A stretch of DNA of 64,000 bases from Telmatactis stephensoni (lineage: Eukaryota; Cnidaria; Anthozoa; Actiniaria; Isophelliidae), in the NCBI GenBank assembly GCA_029948255.1, contig JALIZF010001517.1, positions 1-64,000 of the forward strand, in the 5' to 3' direction. The stretch's first letter is position 1; each line of letters begins with the position of its first letter. Of this stretch, positions 11,135-22,174 are shown one piece after another. The translations under genes and the position numbers were made by a program. The notes below the pieces were generated by a model. It did not search any database. It was not told the DNA's origin and worked only from the letters and a program-made list of their open reading frames with translations.

Positions 11135-14100
11135 CTGAAATGTGAAACGTTATTTTCATATCAGATCAACAAGTATAAAGTATAATATCTACTTGTTTGT
11201 TCAACCTGACCAGACACTCGTTGTACAGATAAACCATGTGCCTGACTTTAATTTGTCACTTGCCCACGTGCTTCATGAAACTATGACCTCTGGAAGTTTC
11301 AAATTTTTAAAATTCGAATGTTGACTCAAATTGTTTTTTTTCTGTGACAAAATTCTTCAAGATTATTCACCCTACTTCGCAGCAAAAGCGGGCACAGGGC
11401 CGTACACAGGACAGGCCTACGGATAGCTTGCTCTCTATACCTAAACATTCTCTACAAAGGTAAAATAACTGACTGCCCCTCCCCTCCCCCTCAACGAATG
11501 TGGGTTGTGTACAGTCCCCAGAATTAGCTTAGGCAGGTGTATCATGTCCCATCATAAATTCTGGCCATCAAGTTCACTGTTTCAACCAGCATCTGGCTTA
11601 AACGAGTGCTAAATTGTGAGGGAGAGAGGGTTCCAAAGGTATCCCAGTCAAAGTAGCAACGTTGCTATAACTGTGTGCAAATGCTCAATCAAGATGTATC
11701 AGTCGGGCAAGGGGACTTAAAGCGAGAGATTCAAATTGACATTGTACTTACGTCCGGGATGACATCGTTCTTCACGACAGTAGTCGATCGTCACGCCCTC
11801 AGTGACGTCACACGGTTTGCCACCATATTGTGGCTTTGGTGAATCACATTTTCGTGTTCGCTTTTTTGTACCCAGGTCACATGTCTTGCTGCATGCACTC
11901 CAGGATGACCATTCACCCCAGCCCCCGGGAACTGCAAATAATAACATCAATAAATAACTGAATGATTTCAGCCTTAACTCCCACTCTGTGGAATAGAGCG
12001 GTTTTCATATGAGTGGGAAACTTACCGCGCCGTACCGTGACCGTGTCAACGTTGTAATGTCTACAAAAACATTCGCAATTCCTGCCGTAACTATACCGTA
12101 CCGTGACCGTATCAGTGCCGTGATGTCTATAAAAACATTCGAAAGTCCTTGCCGTAACCGTGCCCGGCTGACCGTGCCGTTTGGTGACTGTGCCGTTTTC
12201 CCAGTCATACGAAATCGACTCTATGAGGTAACAATACTATTTAACCTCCATTACTGGATAAGTTGCTCGAAGTTGAGCTAGCGTTAACACAGGATTAAAC
12301 TCACTAGTTTTCTCTAGATTTAATCCTGGTTTGTGCTAAGCCCGCTTGCAAATAACTGAGCGCCGGGGTACAAAAATATGGTCGTTTAACTACTAAGGGA
12401 CGAGAGAGGAAAACAACAATAGTAAAACACAATAGTAGTAAACGTACTAGCCTGCGTCACATCCGGAACTGAAATCTCGTTTAGTCCGTCCGCGTAACAG
12501 CGATATGAATTGTGTTCTAGACCCCTAACGGTCTTTCTGATATTGAAAAGAGGCTGGTGATTAGCTAAATCGTGAATGCTATTCCAACGCCGTTTCTTAT
12601 TGGATGTTTGATTGCGCCAACACTGACGTGAGCGACTGGTTCCAAGTAAACGTCTAATGGCAAGGAGCGTTATATTAGCCAATCACAAGCTTCTTTTCGA
12701 AATCAGAAAAACGGTTAGAACACGATTACGTAGACGGACAAAAGGGTTTTTTAAACCTGATGTGACGCAGGCTATAGCTAGGTTTACTTACTTGGACAGT
12801 GCTTCTGCAACTCGCAGTCTGACCAATTCTCGAGTTTTCCTTGACATTCTTTGCCTCCGTACATTGGTTTGGGGTTTTCGCATGCTCTCGTTTGGATTTT
12901 GCTTCCCTTTCCACATGATACTGAGCAGGGACCCCACGGTGACCAATCAGTCCATCCACCGTCAACTAGTTAAATACAATATCAATAGTGATTAATCATG
13001 GCATACTATTGCTACATGGAGAATAAGAATGGTTTTAGATACTAGTTAATACTAGTTAAATACAATATCAATAGTGATTAATCATGGTATACTATTGTTA
13101 CATGGACTAAGAATGGTTTTAGAGGTGATCATTTAATATTACAGTTTCAGTTATAAAATAGCTGCATGATGCAACTATGTATATGTATATGGATGCAACT
13201 ATGCACGCTCTGATTGGCCAAAAGACGTGTGTGGCATGTTATATACAGTCATTTCAGACAACGTTGTCGCTGCTCAGCCTCAAGCCTACACGACTGGACT
13301 GAAAGGGATGATGGGTAGAAATCACTGAGACGACTATAAAATGCACATCTATATTAGTCATGCCTCCAGCTGCAGACCTTCGCTGGCGAGCGGTGTGCAT
13401 GGGTCAGGTCCTCGGCATGACTAATTAGATATGCATTTTATAGTCGTCTCAGTGATTTCTACCCATCATCCCTTTCAGTCCAGTCGCGTAGGCTTGAGGC
13501 CGAGCAGCGACAACGTTGTCTGAAATGACTGCATGGCACGAGCGCGCTCTTTTTCAAAAGTAATTTTGTAACGAATGACATAGAAAATTTTGCCTTATTA
13601 GCTAGGTAGTCTGCTGTATGCAATTTAGAGCACTTGACAGTTGATCAGAACACTCGAGAAGCATTGAGAAGAACTCGACTACGCCGATACTTCTCTCGTG
13701 TTCTCATAAATCTCCACGTGCTCTAGATATGCACACAGCACATTTCTTTATTATATCATGTCATGTTGGACAATATGGAAGAGGTCAGACTCTTTATTAC
13801 GTTCTTCTTTGATATGGCCTGGAATTTATTTAGAAGTAAATTTTAAGAATCAGACACTCCTGTAAGACGATCACCTCAATCTGATCCTGATTGGAGTTTA
13901 CTTCAATATTTTTCCTATAGCTAAATATGGTCTCTCACTCCTGCTCTAGGTAGACTTTAGCACAACAACCTTTTATGGCACGGAGCCCCTAAATCTTAGC
14001 AAACGGATCGATGTTTTGGGGTACGGCACCCCTATCAAGGCAACACATTTTCTGTCCGAACGATGATAACTACTACCGTGCCAAAAATGATGGGTTCGCG

Positions 14101-16100
14101 CGCCCAGCTAGAATTAGAGGAGCCGTTAGTAAAGGTTCTCGTGTAAATTGGGCTTTTGTCTGTATACCGCTGCCTTGTATCCTTCAAATTATCCTTCGTA
14201 CTCTTGAGGTCACATGAGTGAGCATCAAAGATTTTGGACCGGAAGGGCTACCATTGTAATTAAGTTGTCAGGTCATTTGTCAGTGAGCCCATCCAGACTC
14301 GCTAGAAAGAGACTGTTTTAAAATAAGGATTCACGATGACCCTACCTGGACATGGTGGTAACTTTGCACAACGTTTTTTCTCGGTACCAATCCCACGACA
14401 GTTTGGTTTTTTTCCTTTTGTATTTCTACACCTTCTCTGTCGTTTTTGAAAGGCTTGACCACAGGTTGCACTGCAACTTGACCATTTTCCCCACTCACCC
14501 CAGAAACTTGTATCTGCAACAACAAATATCGAAAACATGGTCAACATAATGCAGTTGGCATTAAAGTTTGACTGTAGTAAGAAATAACCAACGGAAACGG
14601 AAACGAATCTATATGATGTAGAAAAATTATAGATACGCTACCCGCCTCGACTAGCAATGCTATTTGCGGGCTAGCATCCCGATTTGTTGTTGTATATTTT
14701 GAAATAAAGAAGTTTTGTTGTTGTTGAAACGAAGGAAAGGAAGGGAAAGTTGAAATCATATGAACTGTGGTAAATAATACAGGCATTAAAATCAATATGG
14801 TATAATTTGTCGCATCTAGCAACATTATTAAGTTGCAAAGTTGCAGTGCAGTTGCTTGTACAAAGCTTACATGTTGCGTGACAAACTGCAAAAAAATTTC
14901 TAGCTAAATCATTTTATAGAATATAGAAGTTCTCCCTTCACTGGCTGCTACGTCAGCATATCACGTGCAGCACGCTAAAAAATGCACAAGAACTAATACC
15001 AAAACAGGGAGAAAGAAAGTAGTTCAGGGGCAGAAGGGCCGAGCGAAGTTAGAAATGAAGGAAATTAATGGCACTAATATTTTCCATCTTACCAACTGTA
15101 TCACATGAAGTACATTTCCTGCGGTCTGCTTTCCTTAGACTCCATCCCAATCCTCCACTCCTACAACACTCTTCAATTGTACCTGTTTTTCTACCATTCG
15201 TCAGAGTATAATGCCTGCATCCACTAATCTTGGAGACTTTGTTAAAACAAAATCCTTTGGCATTTTTAAGCCCTGTGTGAAATAGAAAATGAACAGTTTT
15301 TTGCTTAAATCAGAGCACAAGCATTAGCCAAAGAATATCAGAGTATTGTACATCTCATAGTGTAAAAAAGACAAGCGCTGCTAATGAACAGTACAACACT
15401 GAGTCTGCGCATGTCACTTGTGCCTTGAAAGTGGTGAAAATTGTAAATGAGATAAAATTTGGTTGAAGTTATTTGTAGGGCTCCAATAATCACGAAGCAA
15501 AATAGTTTTTCATATTGAAAAGCTGGTAGAGTGATTGCACTTAACCCGTGAAATTGTACTAGCTAAATAATACAAAATAGCACTATAAAAACGTGGAAAA
15601 TAAAGGACTTTGTATTATTTAGTACTAAATAGATTTTGTACTTTTTAACGTTTTAAGTGGGATCACTCTAAAAAGTATTAAATCTTTTTGCATCTAAACT
15701 GGTGTATTCAATAGCAAAGCAGTCGTGGGAGGAAGAAAGTAAGTTGAACAGGTTATTGATTTCATAAGTTGAGTGACCAATTTAGTATCAACATTAAAGC
15801 CTGGATCACACGAAGTACCGCAAATATGCAAATGCAAGCATTTTTCACACGTGAACGCAAATGCAAGGATCTAGTAGATGCGCATGCGCAATTGAAGTGT
15901 TTTTAAAAAAGGTAAAGACACGACGGGTTGCGTTGGAATTGCTCAAATTTATCCTGATTCACACGATAAAAACCCAAGTACGAGCATTAACGCAAGCGCA
16001 AGGAATAAAAGATTTTCCATTCGTTGCGTTTGCGTTTGTGCTTGCACTTGCGTTCCTCAAGTTCACACGTACATCGGCTTGCTCTTTCATTTATAATAAC

Positions 16101-16173
<73 letters not shown>

Positions 16174-17081
16174 CTTTATTGAGGATACTATCGTCACAAA
16201 GGTGATTTACAGATAGAATGCATTTGCATTTGCATTGTATTGCATTGCATTGCTCTTTCATTTGCATTTGCATTGCATTTGCGTGCCTCCTGTGAACCAG
16301 GCTTAAAACTCTTCTCTACTCCAAACATAAATGAATCAGCATAATTATTGAGTCAGAGCATTATATTGTTCCGAAAAAACAACAATATCAACAACAACGA
16401 ACAACAAAAACAACACCTAAAAAACCGAAACAATCAAAATTGTAAAACGTGTGGGTGAGATAGCATCTAGATTTTGAAGATATTATAGTAGCGAATCCCA
16501 GTTGTATGTGATGCGTTCTTACCAGCCCTATTACAAGGTGTGCATGTTTTGCGATCTTTTCGCTTCAGGCTCCAACCTGCACCTCCGCCCACACAACAGT
16601 CATCAAATGTACTGGAAACTCCATAATTTTTTGTACGTCCTCTACATCCAGATACCTTGGAGTATCTCTTAAAACAAACACCTTGAGCAGGCACTGCTCC
16701 TATAAAAGAAATATGTTTGAGGAATGTCATGAGTTGGCTGATAGGGAACAAGAGTGGCCGAGTGGTTAGACCTCCCGCCCGCACTAGTGGGTGTGCAAAT
16801 TAACTTCATACTTCAAACTCAGCTTCATGTAAGTCGAGTTTGTTATAATTCTCTCCTTCCCTTGCTTCAAGGATTTTCTCTGGGTGCTATGGTTTTCCTC
16901 CCTCCATCAAAAATGAACTGTTGCGTTGAAAGTTGGGTGAATTTAGAATACTTCACATAGTAAGAACGTTTATTTCATAGTGTGGCAAGGAAATCTAAAT
17001 GAACCTTTCATTACCTGAAATGAATGCTATGATTTCAGGCATTAATATTACCACAATAACAGCGTACATGTAGGTTTTCAT
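10926..17081 (-). CDS. properdin-like secreted protein: 2 TB-like + 3 TSP1 + SG-rich tail
   Basis: Exons in transcript order are 17081-17015, 16699-16523, 15272-15093, 14513-14346, 12965-12792, 11931-11752 and 11134-10926. All introns are GT-AG and phase 1, and the total closes at 384 residues plus TAG. Domains: signal peptide (1-22, [20 protein letters not shown]); two Cys-rich modules (23-81, 82-141) with the pattern CF...SK(V/I)SGCR...CC...GWSL...C..C; three thrombospondin type 1 repeats (142-197, 198-255, 256-315), each with a WxxWxxC start suited to C-mannosylation; and a 69-residue Ser-Gly tail. Vertebrate properdin has one N-terminal TB-like module with the same C-C-CC-CxxC spacing followed by TSP1 repeats, and stabilises the C3bBb convertase. 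Having two TB-like modules and only three TSP1 repeats is unusual. The gene sits head to head with a C3 gene. The complement role is inferred; another TSP1 matrix protein is the alternative. Confidence 0.85.
11752..11931 (-). other. TSP1 repeat 3 exon
   Basis: A 180-nt phase 1-1 exon. The core is [20 protein letters not shown] followed by RTRKC, a Lys/Pro-rich stretch, YGGKPC and a C-terminal CREERC. It has six Cys and the WxxWxxC and R-layer residues of a full TSP1 fold. Confidence 0.92.
11994..12223 (+). mobile_element. gaaacggacc MITE family, copy 2 (expanded)
   Basis: The left end is tagagcggttttcatatgag and the right end tcatacgaaatcgactcta. The interior contains two consecutive copies of the core word series (ccgtaccgtgaccgtgtc ... 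tctacaaaaacattcg), making it about 80 bp longer than its relatives. It lies in the properdin-like intron between TSP1 repeats 2 and 3. Confidence 0.65.
12450..12772. repeat. inverted-repeat element with tagcctgcgtcacatc ends
   Basis: The left end tagcctgcgtcacatc is reverse-complemented at the right end gatgtgacgcaggcta. Sub-terminal matches include tctgatattgaaaagaggct on the left against the region near 12670-12700. It resembles the ends of the 6215-7177 element in its first nine bases. No clean target duplication was found. Confidence 0.45.
12792..12965 (-). other. TSP1 repeat 2 exon
   Basis: A 174-nt phase 1-1 exon. The core is [20 protein letters not shown], then KIQTRAC, YGGKEC and a terminal LQKHC. 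Six Cys are present and the WxxWxxC motif is intact. The acceptor lies at the edge of an 85-bp tandem duplication. Confidence 0.92.
12966..13125. repeat. tandem duplication adjoining the TSP1-2 splice acceptor
   Basis: The phrase actagttaaatacaatatca and its continuation (atagtgattaatcatgg...) occur at about 12965 and again at about 13052, with ca./ta. differences. The duplicated block includes the minus-strand acceptor tract of the adjoining exon, so a decoy acceptor lies upstream. Confidence 0.6.
13247..13531. repeat. long palindrome (hairpin element) in properdin-like intron
   Basis: The left arm, from cagtcatttcagacaacg (13247) through gggatgatgggtagaaatca to aaaatgcac, is mirrored by the right arm ending cgttgtctgaaatgactg (13531). 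The arms are about 115 bp with few mismatches, around a roughly 60-bp loop. It is a fold-back MITE with no coding capacity. Confidence 0.7.
14346..14513 (-). other. TSP1 repeat 1 exon
   Basis: A 168-nt phase 1-1 exon. The core is [20 protein letters not shown], then KRQRRC, NCRG and a terminal KLPPC. It has the overlapping WxxWxxWxxC pattern typical of properdin and thrombospondin repeats. Confidence 0.92.
15093..15272 (-). other. TB-like module 2 exon
   Basis: A 180-nt phase 1-1 exon. The core pattern is [14 protein letters not shown], a loop, [13 protein letters not shown], then KCTSC: six Cys in C-C-CC-C-C order. It is a clear paralogue of the module at 16523-16699 and follows the Cys spacing of the N-terminal TB-like domain of properdin. 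Confidence 0.85.
15527..15670. mobile_element. 140-bp MITE with TA duplication
   Basis: The element is 15529-15668, with left end gagtgattgcacttaacccg and right end cgttttaagtgggatcactc, and TA at 15527-15528 and 15669-15670. Its first bases and the cccgtgaaat phrase match the 9086-9235 element, so the two are probably related families. Confidence 0.6.
15795..16306. repeat. inverted-repeat element with gcaaatgcaa words and (AAT)n core
   Basis: The ends are aaagcctggatcacacg and its approximate complement tgtgaaccaggctt. The interior repeats gcaaatgcaa / ttgcatttgc and surrounds an (AAT)n array at about 16092-16171. It lies in the intron between TB-like modules 1 and 2. Similar gcaagcgcaa-type sequence occurs at about 34000-34100 and 43850-43930. 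Confidence 0.5.
16092..16171. repeat. (AAT)n microsatellite
   Basis: About 26 uninterrupted aat units, followed by aaatctttattgagg, a phrase common at the 3' ends of retroposed elements. Confidence 0.95.
16523..16699 (-). other. TB-like module 1 exon
   Basis: A 177-nt phase 1-1 exon. The pattern is [14 protein letters not shown], then [16 protein letters not shown], then KTCTPC. Cys order and spacing follow the N-terminal TB-like domain of properdin (CF, 9-10 residues, C, 12-15, CC, 14-16, CxxC). Confidence 0.85.
16752..16965 (+). mobile_element. tRNA-derived SINE (Leu/Ser-like head)
   Basis: It begins gtggccgagtggttagacc, an A-box of the Leu/Ser tRNA type, and continues into the body phrase ttttctctgggtgctatggt then tttcctccctcc seen in other metazoan SINEs. 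It has no intact tRNA fold and lies in properdin-like intron 1. Confidence 0.6.
17015..17081 (-). other. signal-peptide exon of properdin-like gene
   Basis: ATG at 17079-17081 on the minus strand begins [20 protein letters not shown], a Lys-led hydrophobic secretion signal, and the exon ends in phase 1 before a gtaatg donor. Just upstream, a ctttgcag acceptor ending at 17113 implies a 5' non-coding exon starting at 17112 and a further, unlocated first exon. Confidence 0.85.
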
Positions 17082-17295
17082 TTTGAAGCAGCTAGTTCTA
17101 ATAGTTTCTGACCTGCAAAGATATATGATATGCCGAAGATCAGCTCAATACAACGACTGGAGGTCAAAGTGCTTAACAAAAACCAAAATAACTAGATAAA
17201 CTCTTTAAACCTATAAGTGACAGATTCCTGATTACTCTAGATGTGGAGCTGTCTCTAATACAAACTTATTAGTACTTCAATCAATAACTTGATGA

Positions 17296-17298
17296 TAT

Positions 17299-17329
<31 letters not shown>

Positions 17330-17330
17330 A
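17296..17330. repeat. (GAT)n microsatellite
   Basis: About 11 gat units in the intergenic space 5' of the properdin-like gene. Confidence 0.9.
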
Positions 17331-18871
17331 GTAGTAATGATGCATTACGTCTGCACTCTAATGCATGGGAGATTTGAAACTGGCTGAGAATTAAACTCTC
17401 GGACGAGAAGGGGGCAAGCGCGCAACCTCCTCTATTTATGAGATTCCACTGATTAGCCTACAGCTGTCCTTCCAATAGTCAATTCCTATTTTATTTGTGT
17501 AAAGTCAATTCTGCCATGCTAACAAATAGCTCTAAAGTCTGTTAAAAGTGTTGTGTGGCGATAGAACTGTGGGATTAGGAGATTTACTTCTGCAGTTCAA
17601 ATCCGTATAATGACTCGATGGGCATTTTTATTTCACCTCAGTAAACTGCATAATTCTCTAAAGACCGACATCTTTCCACGTCCACACTATTCCGTATCAA
17701 TTTAACTCATCATTTTCCTCGATATGATCGGGCGGAATTATATAAAACGCCCTTTTAGTGTGAATTGCGAAAATGAGTGAAAAGACAGAGATATACGCGT
17801 TTAGTGTGGACATAGTCCTATACATTGTATATAAGGGTTTCTTAGTGGAGACACGTGATTGGGAACATTTCCAACAGACGACGCACGAGCCAATTCCACC
17901 ATCTTCCACCAAGGAATTTGCTGAAATGCGTTTAAGCCTGGCAGTAATCCAGCATTATCAACGTGCTGCAACGCTTACCAGCACATGATTGGGAAGGTCA
18001 CAAAATACCTAGCTGGACTGCCTTGTGGATTATACCAATTTGAAATCAAATTTATTTGAACAATAACAATCACATTAAATGGTCCGTAATTAATGTCCAG
18101 GGTTAATCTTGCAATACATATTTAGTTGGTTAGTATTGAAAGCCTTGATGTCCGTTACATGTTTTCTTTGTATTTATTTGGTATCTTTCGTACCCATTTT
18201 ATACTTTTTACTCATACTCAAAAATATCACATCGAAGCATGTTTTGGACGGTTTTTATCTACCTGGCGAAAAGGTTTTCTTCGTTTCTAACTTAACGTTG
18301 ATTTCGTAAATTTGAAAAAGCTTAAGTTTCATTTTCTATCTGCGTATTGCTTCTCCTCTTCCTAATTCTATTTTTGAAGTTGTCAAATAAATGAGTTCCA
18401 GACTACGATTGATATTTATTTCCTTGTAAAGCGATATCACGACCTTGAACCTATAACGCCGCCCCTATTAACTGCAGAATACTCACATAACCCATATCTC
18501 TTTCAGCGTATCTGTTGGATCTACGTGCCAAGGCCCAGGCTGTAATTCAAACACTTGCGACACGATATGCATAGCCGAAGAATGTGATCTCTGACACAAT
18601 TCGAACATATCCTAGTCCAAGGGGAAAAACCTTGGCTAAATGTTGCAGCACTTTCCTAAGAGTCTATCTAGAAAGTTTTATTTCCTTTTCCTTTATCGAG
18701 CTCTTTTTTCTTTTTCTTTCCTTTTCTTTTTTTCCCATTTTCTTTTATCTTTTTTTTAACAATATTAGTTATGCAATTAATCTAAGCAGAGTATAACAAA
18801 CGGGAGAAATGAATGAAACATTGTGAAATAGATTTCAGTCATGAACCGTTGAGGCAGGAGAACTTCTTGGA

Positions 18872-19017
18872 CTTAGGACTCGTTCACATGAGAGAGGGTG
18901 CCCCTATGTAGTAGGGATATAACTCCTTTGTTTTGTGTCCCCCAGGGAAAATTAAAGAAAACAAAAGAGTTATCCCTACTACATAGGGGCACCTCTCTCA
19001 TGTGAACGGGCTCTAAG
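18872..19017. repeat. palindromic MITE between the divergent genes
   Basis: The left arm, cttaggactcgttcacatga through gtgcccctatgtagtaggga to actc, is matched by the right arm ending ctcatgtgaacgggctctaag. The arms are about 55 bp with a roughly 35-bp loop. It lies in the shared upstream region of two probable complement genes. Confidence 0.7.
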
Positions 19018-20539
19018 CCCTCCAATTTCGCCAATTTCTGCCTTGTTTGTTCTACTTACTCACACTCACTAAATATTTAGCATACAACGTTCAAATTCAC
19101 ATGCTGATTTCTGCTGAGGGCAGAAAAACCGGCGAACCCTGCCGAGAACAAAAACAACTTGTGGTTTTGTGGAAACAGTATATTTAAATTGTATTCAATT
19201 CATTTCAATTTCACCTCGAACTCGTCTACGGTCTGTTCACCCAGCACATTGATAGCCCTTCACTTGTATGAACTTTGATAGATAGCTTCTAATAACACTC
19301 AGAGCGGAAGTTTGTAAGAATGTTTGTTATCATAAAAACAAACAAATAAAATATTTGCTTTTAGTCGTGGACGCTCGAGGTCCAGGGCCGAGTTGATTAC
19401 AATACATACAATACAATTTTGTTTCATGAAGAGAAAGAGAGTAAATATCGCACAGACCCGCAAATAGCAAGCTAGTCTAGGCGGGGTGTGTTACAGTACA
19501 AAATACAAAATATAATAGTTATTTACAGTAGTCTCACTTAGCTAAATCATTGATTTTAAACGACAACTAATACTGCAATACCCAAGGCGTTATAATACGT
19601 GGATTGGCTTTTCTCGCCTAACCGCAAGAAATCAGAATAAGATATACCAAACCAATTGGTTGGAGCGAAGAATTAATCCATTTGGTTGGAGCGAAGGGAA
19701 ATTCTTAACGCTTTCCTTGATAAAGCGAATAATTTGTTGATTGTAGAACGATAGCAATCAATCTTATATTGGGAAATTTTAATTTGGTGTGCCTATCTCC
19801 TAATTATCAATTGTTTGAATGTCAATTACTTCAATTAACTGAAAATTATTAATTTATTGATAATTAACACTAATTTTAATTGATAAGCCAATCAAAAAGC
19901 TAGTAATACTATAATCCGTCGCAAGTCTCTAAGAAGGGAAGTGCTTTCACAAACACAACTCTGGCTCCCGCTGTCTGTGAATATTACGTAAAGAATTCAC
20001 ATAGCAGATCTCTACAATCAATAAATTGGTGGTTTTATCAGAGGAATTCTAAGCCCTCTAAGCCAGCATAAGTAGTTGATGCCACATGAGATCACTAATG
20101 AAGTCAAAGGCAATCAGTGCGTATGTGTTTGCCGAAGTAGTGTTGAATGTTGATGTTAGGTGAAGACGGATGACTCGCTGGTCTATCGTCACAAAAACAC
20201 TTCAATCCACATTGCAATTCATTTACCTCTAGTCTTCCTTTTCGTAATTCTCTACTCTTGTGACTTTGCGTTGATAAACTTAAATTCTTACAGCGCACTT
20301 TTCTCCGTAGTGATTAAGTGTCGTCGTTAACTTGATATATCGTATTTTATACAGCAGTAATCTATATCTATGACGTCATAGCCGGTCCGTTTTGGTATTA
20401 TAGCTGTTGGAGCTGTCCATTATAACACCATTCAACGGATGTGTTTGAAATGATTACAAAATCAGTTATTACATCCTGGTCTTCTTATAAAGCGGGGAAA
20501 TATCAAATGCAGAGGTAGTGAGTATTGAGGAATACACGA

Positions 20540-20712
20540 CTCCACAACCCGGGAGGGGGTAAGGGTAGTGGGAGAAAGGGGGAGGGGGACTCCCATATAT
20601 GTTGGTCGGAGATGATTGTCGGGAATTTGTATTTTTCCCCTAGGAGGTACGTACCAAAATAGGCGTGGCTCAAGGTATTTTTACCCCTAAAAAGTACCAA
20701 TAAAACATACAA
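20540..20712. repeat. ggtacc-type interspersed repeat, copy 1
   Basis: A G-rich start (cccgggagggggtaaggg), the phrase gggggactcccatatatgtt, then tgtcgggaatttg and several (t/a)ccc(c)taaaaagtacca-like words. The same ordered elements recur at about 27795-28080 and, in part, at 61005-61180 and 63450-63800. Confidence 0.5.
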
Positions 20713-21220
20713 TATCCCAAACTGGTACCGTTATTTCCTGCATGCGTCTGACCGTACAAAAAGGTGCCCGCAACTGAAATGTATGAAGCCCCCTCCTTTC
20801 CCAGAGCCTCACAAGCCTATATAAGCATTGAAATATCGATCATGAGTTTTTTTTGAGGCGTTTAGAATAATTTTAAAACCAGTAAAGAAGCTTCCCTCAC
20901 GTATCTATCGTTGTTTTTCTTGCTTTTATTGTTATTTTTCTTCTCGTTTATTAGCTGATTCTGTGCATATATTTTGAATACATTTCTTTACCAAATCAGT
21001 CCTTATAACAACAATCTCGGCTTAGGCATAAACTAGAGGCATTAGTAAGAGTCTCATCACTGATACCAGAGGTCAAGCACGAGACATCATTATCTATCCA
21101 AGCGCTGCAGCCGAACGGTTTCTTTCCTGCATACAGGTTTTCATAGAATTTCTGTATTCTGCTATTTTGTTCCTGTTTACTTGATAACCCAGCCCTGTAT
21201 ACTAATGAGATCCGTTATAA

Positions 21221-21230
21221 GGAACTTCCC
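21221..21230. promoter_or_regulatory. NF-kappaB-like site (candidate)
   Basis: ggaacttccc fits the GGRRNNYYCC consensus and lies about 890 bases before the C3-like ATG. A single decamer of this looseness is expected by chance every few tens of kilobases, so this is only a candidate. Confidence 0.2.
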
Positions 21231-22118
21231 TGTTAAAAGGAACTAGTGATTTCCGGTGCTGATACACGCTCAAAGTGTACACAGGTAACCCAAACTTGGT
21301 TTTCACAGTTAAACCCATACCGTAGGGAATCACTCAAGATTCACAACTGATCACTCTTGTCTCCGCCTTCGCTAACACCCACGCAAACGACCTTATTACT
21401 ATTCAGTATCAATTAAATCCCTGACAAAACGCATGGAATTTAGAAGATCTGATTTTTTGCAGTCCTTTTGCAGTCCTTTGTTTTATCAGTTCTATGTCAG
21501 CCTAGCCTGGACACGAGTTGAGGCTGCAAAAAGGATCTCAGAACGTCGCTGTAAGGTGGACAGTGCCTCCAAACTGAATTGAGCAACACTACTAACACTG
21601 TTTTCTACTCTTGATGTCCCCTTTTATAGAGAAGTCTTAAAACCATGTAAGCCCCCCCCCCCCTCTTTTCCGCCCACTTTTATTACAGGACAGGTTTCCT
21701 TAAAAAATAGAACACCGCACTAATACATGTAAAAATGCTCGTAAACGGAAGCTGATTCGATGTGCTTACTTTCTGCTTAATCCCGAAAATATGGAGTAAT
21801 TATGAGACGGCCGGAGGATCGTTCAGCGATGCAGCGGCCCTATTGGCTTTGTTAAGATGTGCCAGAACAGGCTTCGTGTTTTAAATGCGTGGTGCAAACC
21901 AATCTCTCTTGAACTTTCTACCCAAGATTCCCAAAAAGACTGGTTTCAGCGAAACAGGAAGAAGACTGTCATCAATCATCGACTGCATTTTCGTCACTTC
22001 CGATACCTGGCTATCATCCAATCAACTCAAAAAGAGTGATGTTAAAATCCCTTAAACTCCTTAAAATCACAAGTATGAATGGTGGCTTGCCTTACTGAAG
22101 GAAGGTTGCTCAAGAAAG

Positions 22119-22174
22119 ATGTTGGCGTTACTACAGCTGCTACTGGCAGTGGGTGCTGCAACAGCGAACACTAG
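22119..22174 (+). other. C3: C3-like exon 1: signal peptide
   Basis: This encodes [18 protein letters not shown], a compact secretion signal with a likely cleavage after ATA. It ends in phase 2 at a gtaatg donor. The next exon begins YIISAPNVF, the expected mature beta-chain start. Confidence 0.9.

Larger units (their letters stand above)
17082..22118. other. divergent intergenic region between properdin-like and C3-like genes
   Basis: About 5 kb separate the two ATGs; the transcribed gap may be shorter because the minus-strand gene probably has an upstream 5' UTR exon. Visible contents are a (GAT)n run (about 17296-17330), T-rich low complexity (18690-18760), a 146-bp palindrome (18872-19017), a ggtacc-type repeat (20540-20710) and a c-run near 21653. 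No other coding exon is supported. Confidence 0.6.

Noticed and set aside
10948..11145. Pro/Asp-rich plus-strand frame
   Set aside because: It is the complement of the Ser-Gly tail exon, whose splice site, phase and stop fit the minus-strand gene.
11717..11950. Short secreted TSP1 peptide with its own signal ([11 protein letters not shown]...)
   Set aside because: The apparent start is intron read-through upstream of a ttgcag acceptor; the TSP1 exon belongs to the seven-exon properdin-like gene.
14302..14547. Short secreted TSP1 peptide ([14 protein letters not shown]...)
   Set aside because: Again intron sequence read through into the TSP1-1 exon; phase and acceptor fit the larger gene.
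16091..16273. Poly-Leu or poly-Asn protein
   Set aside because: Translation of the (AAT)n microsatellite.
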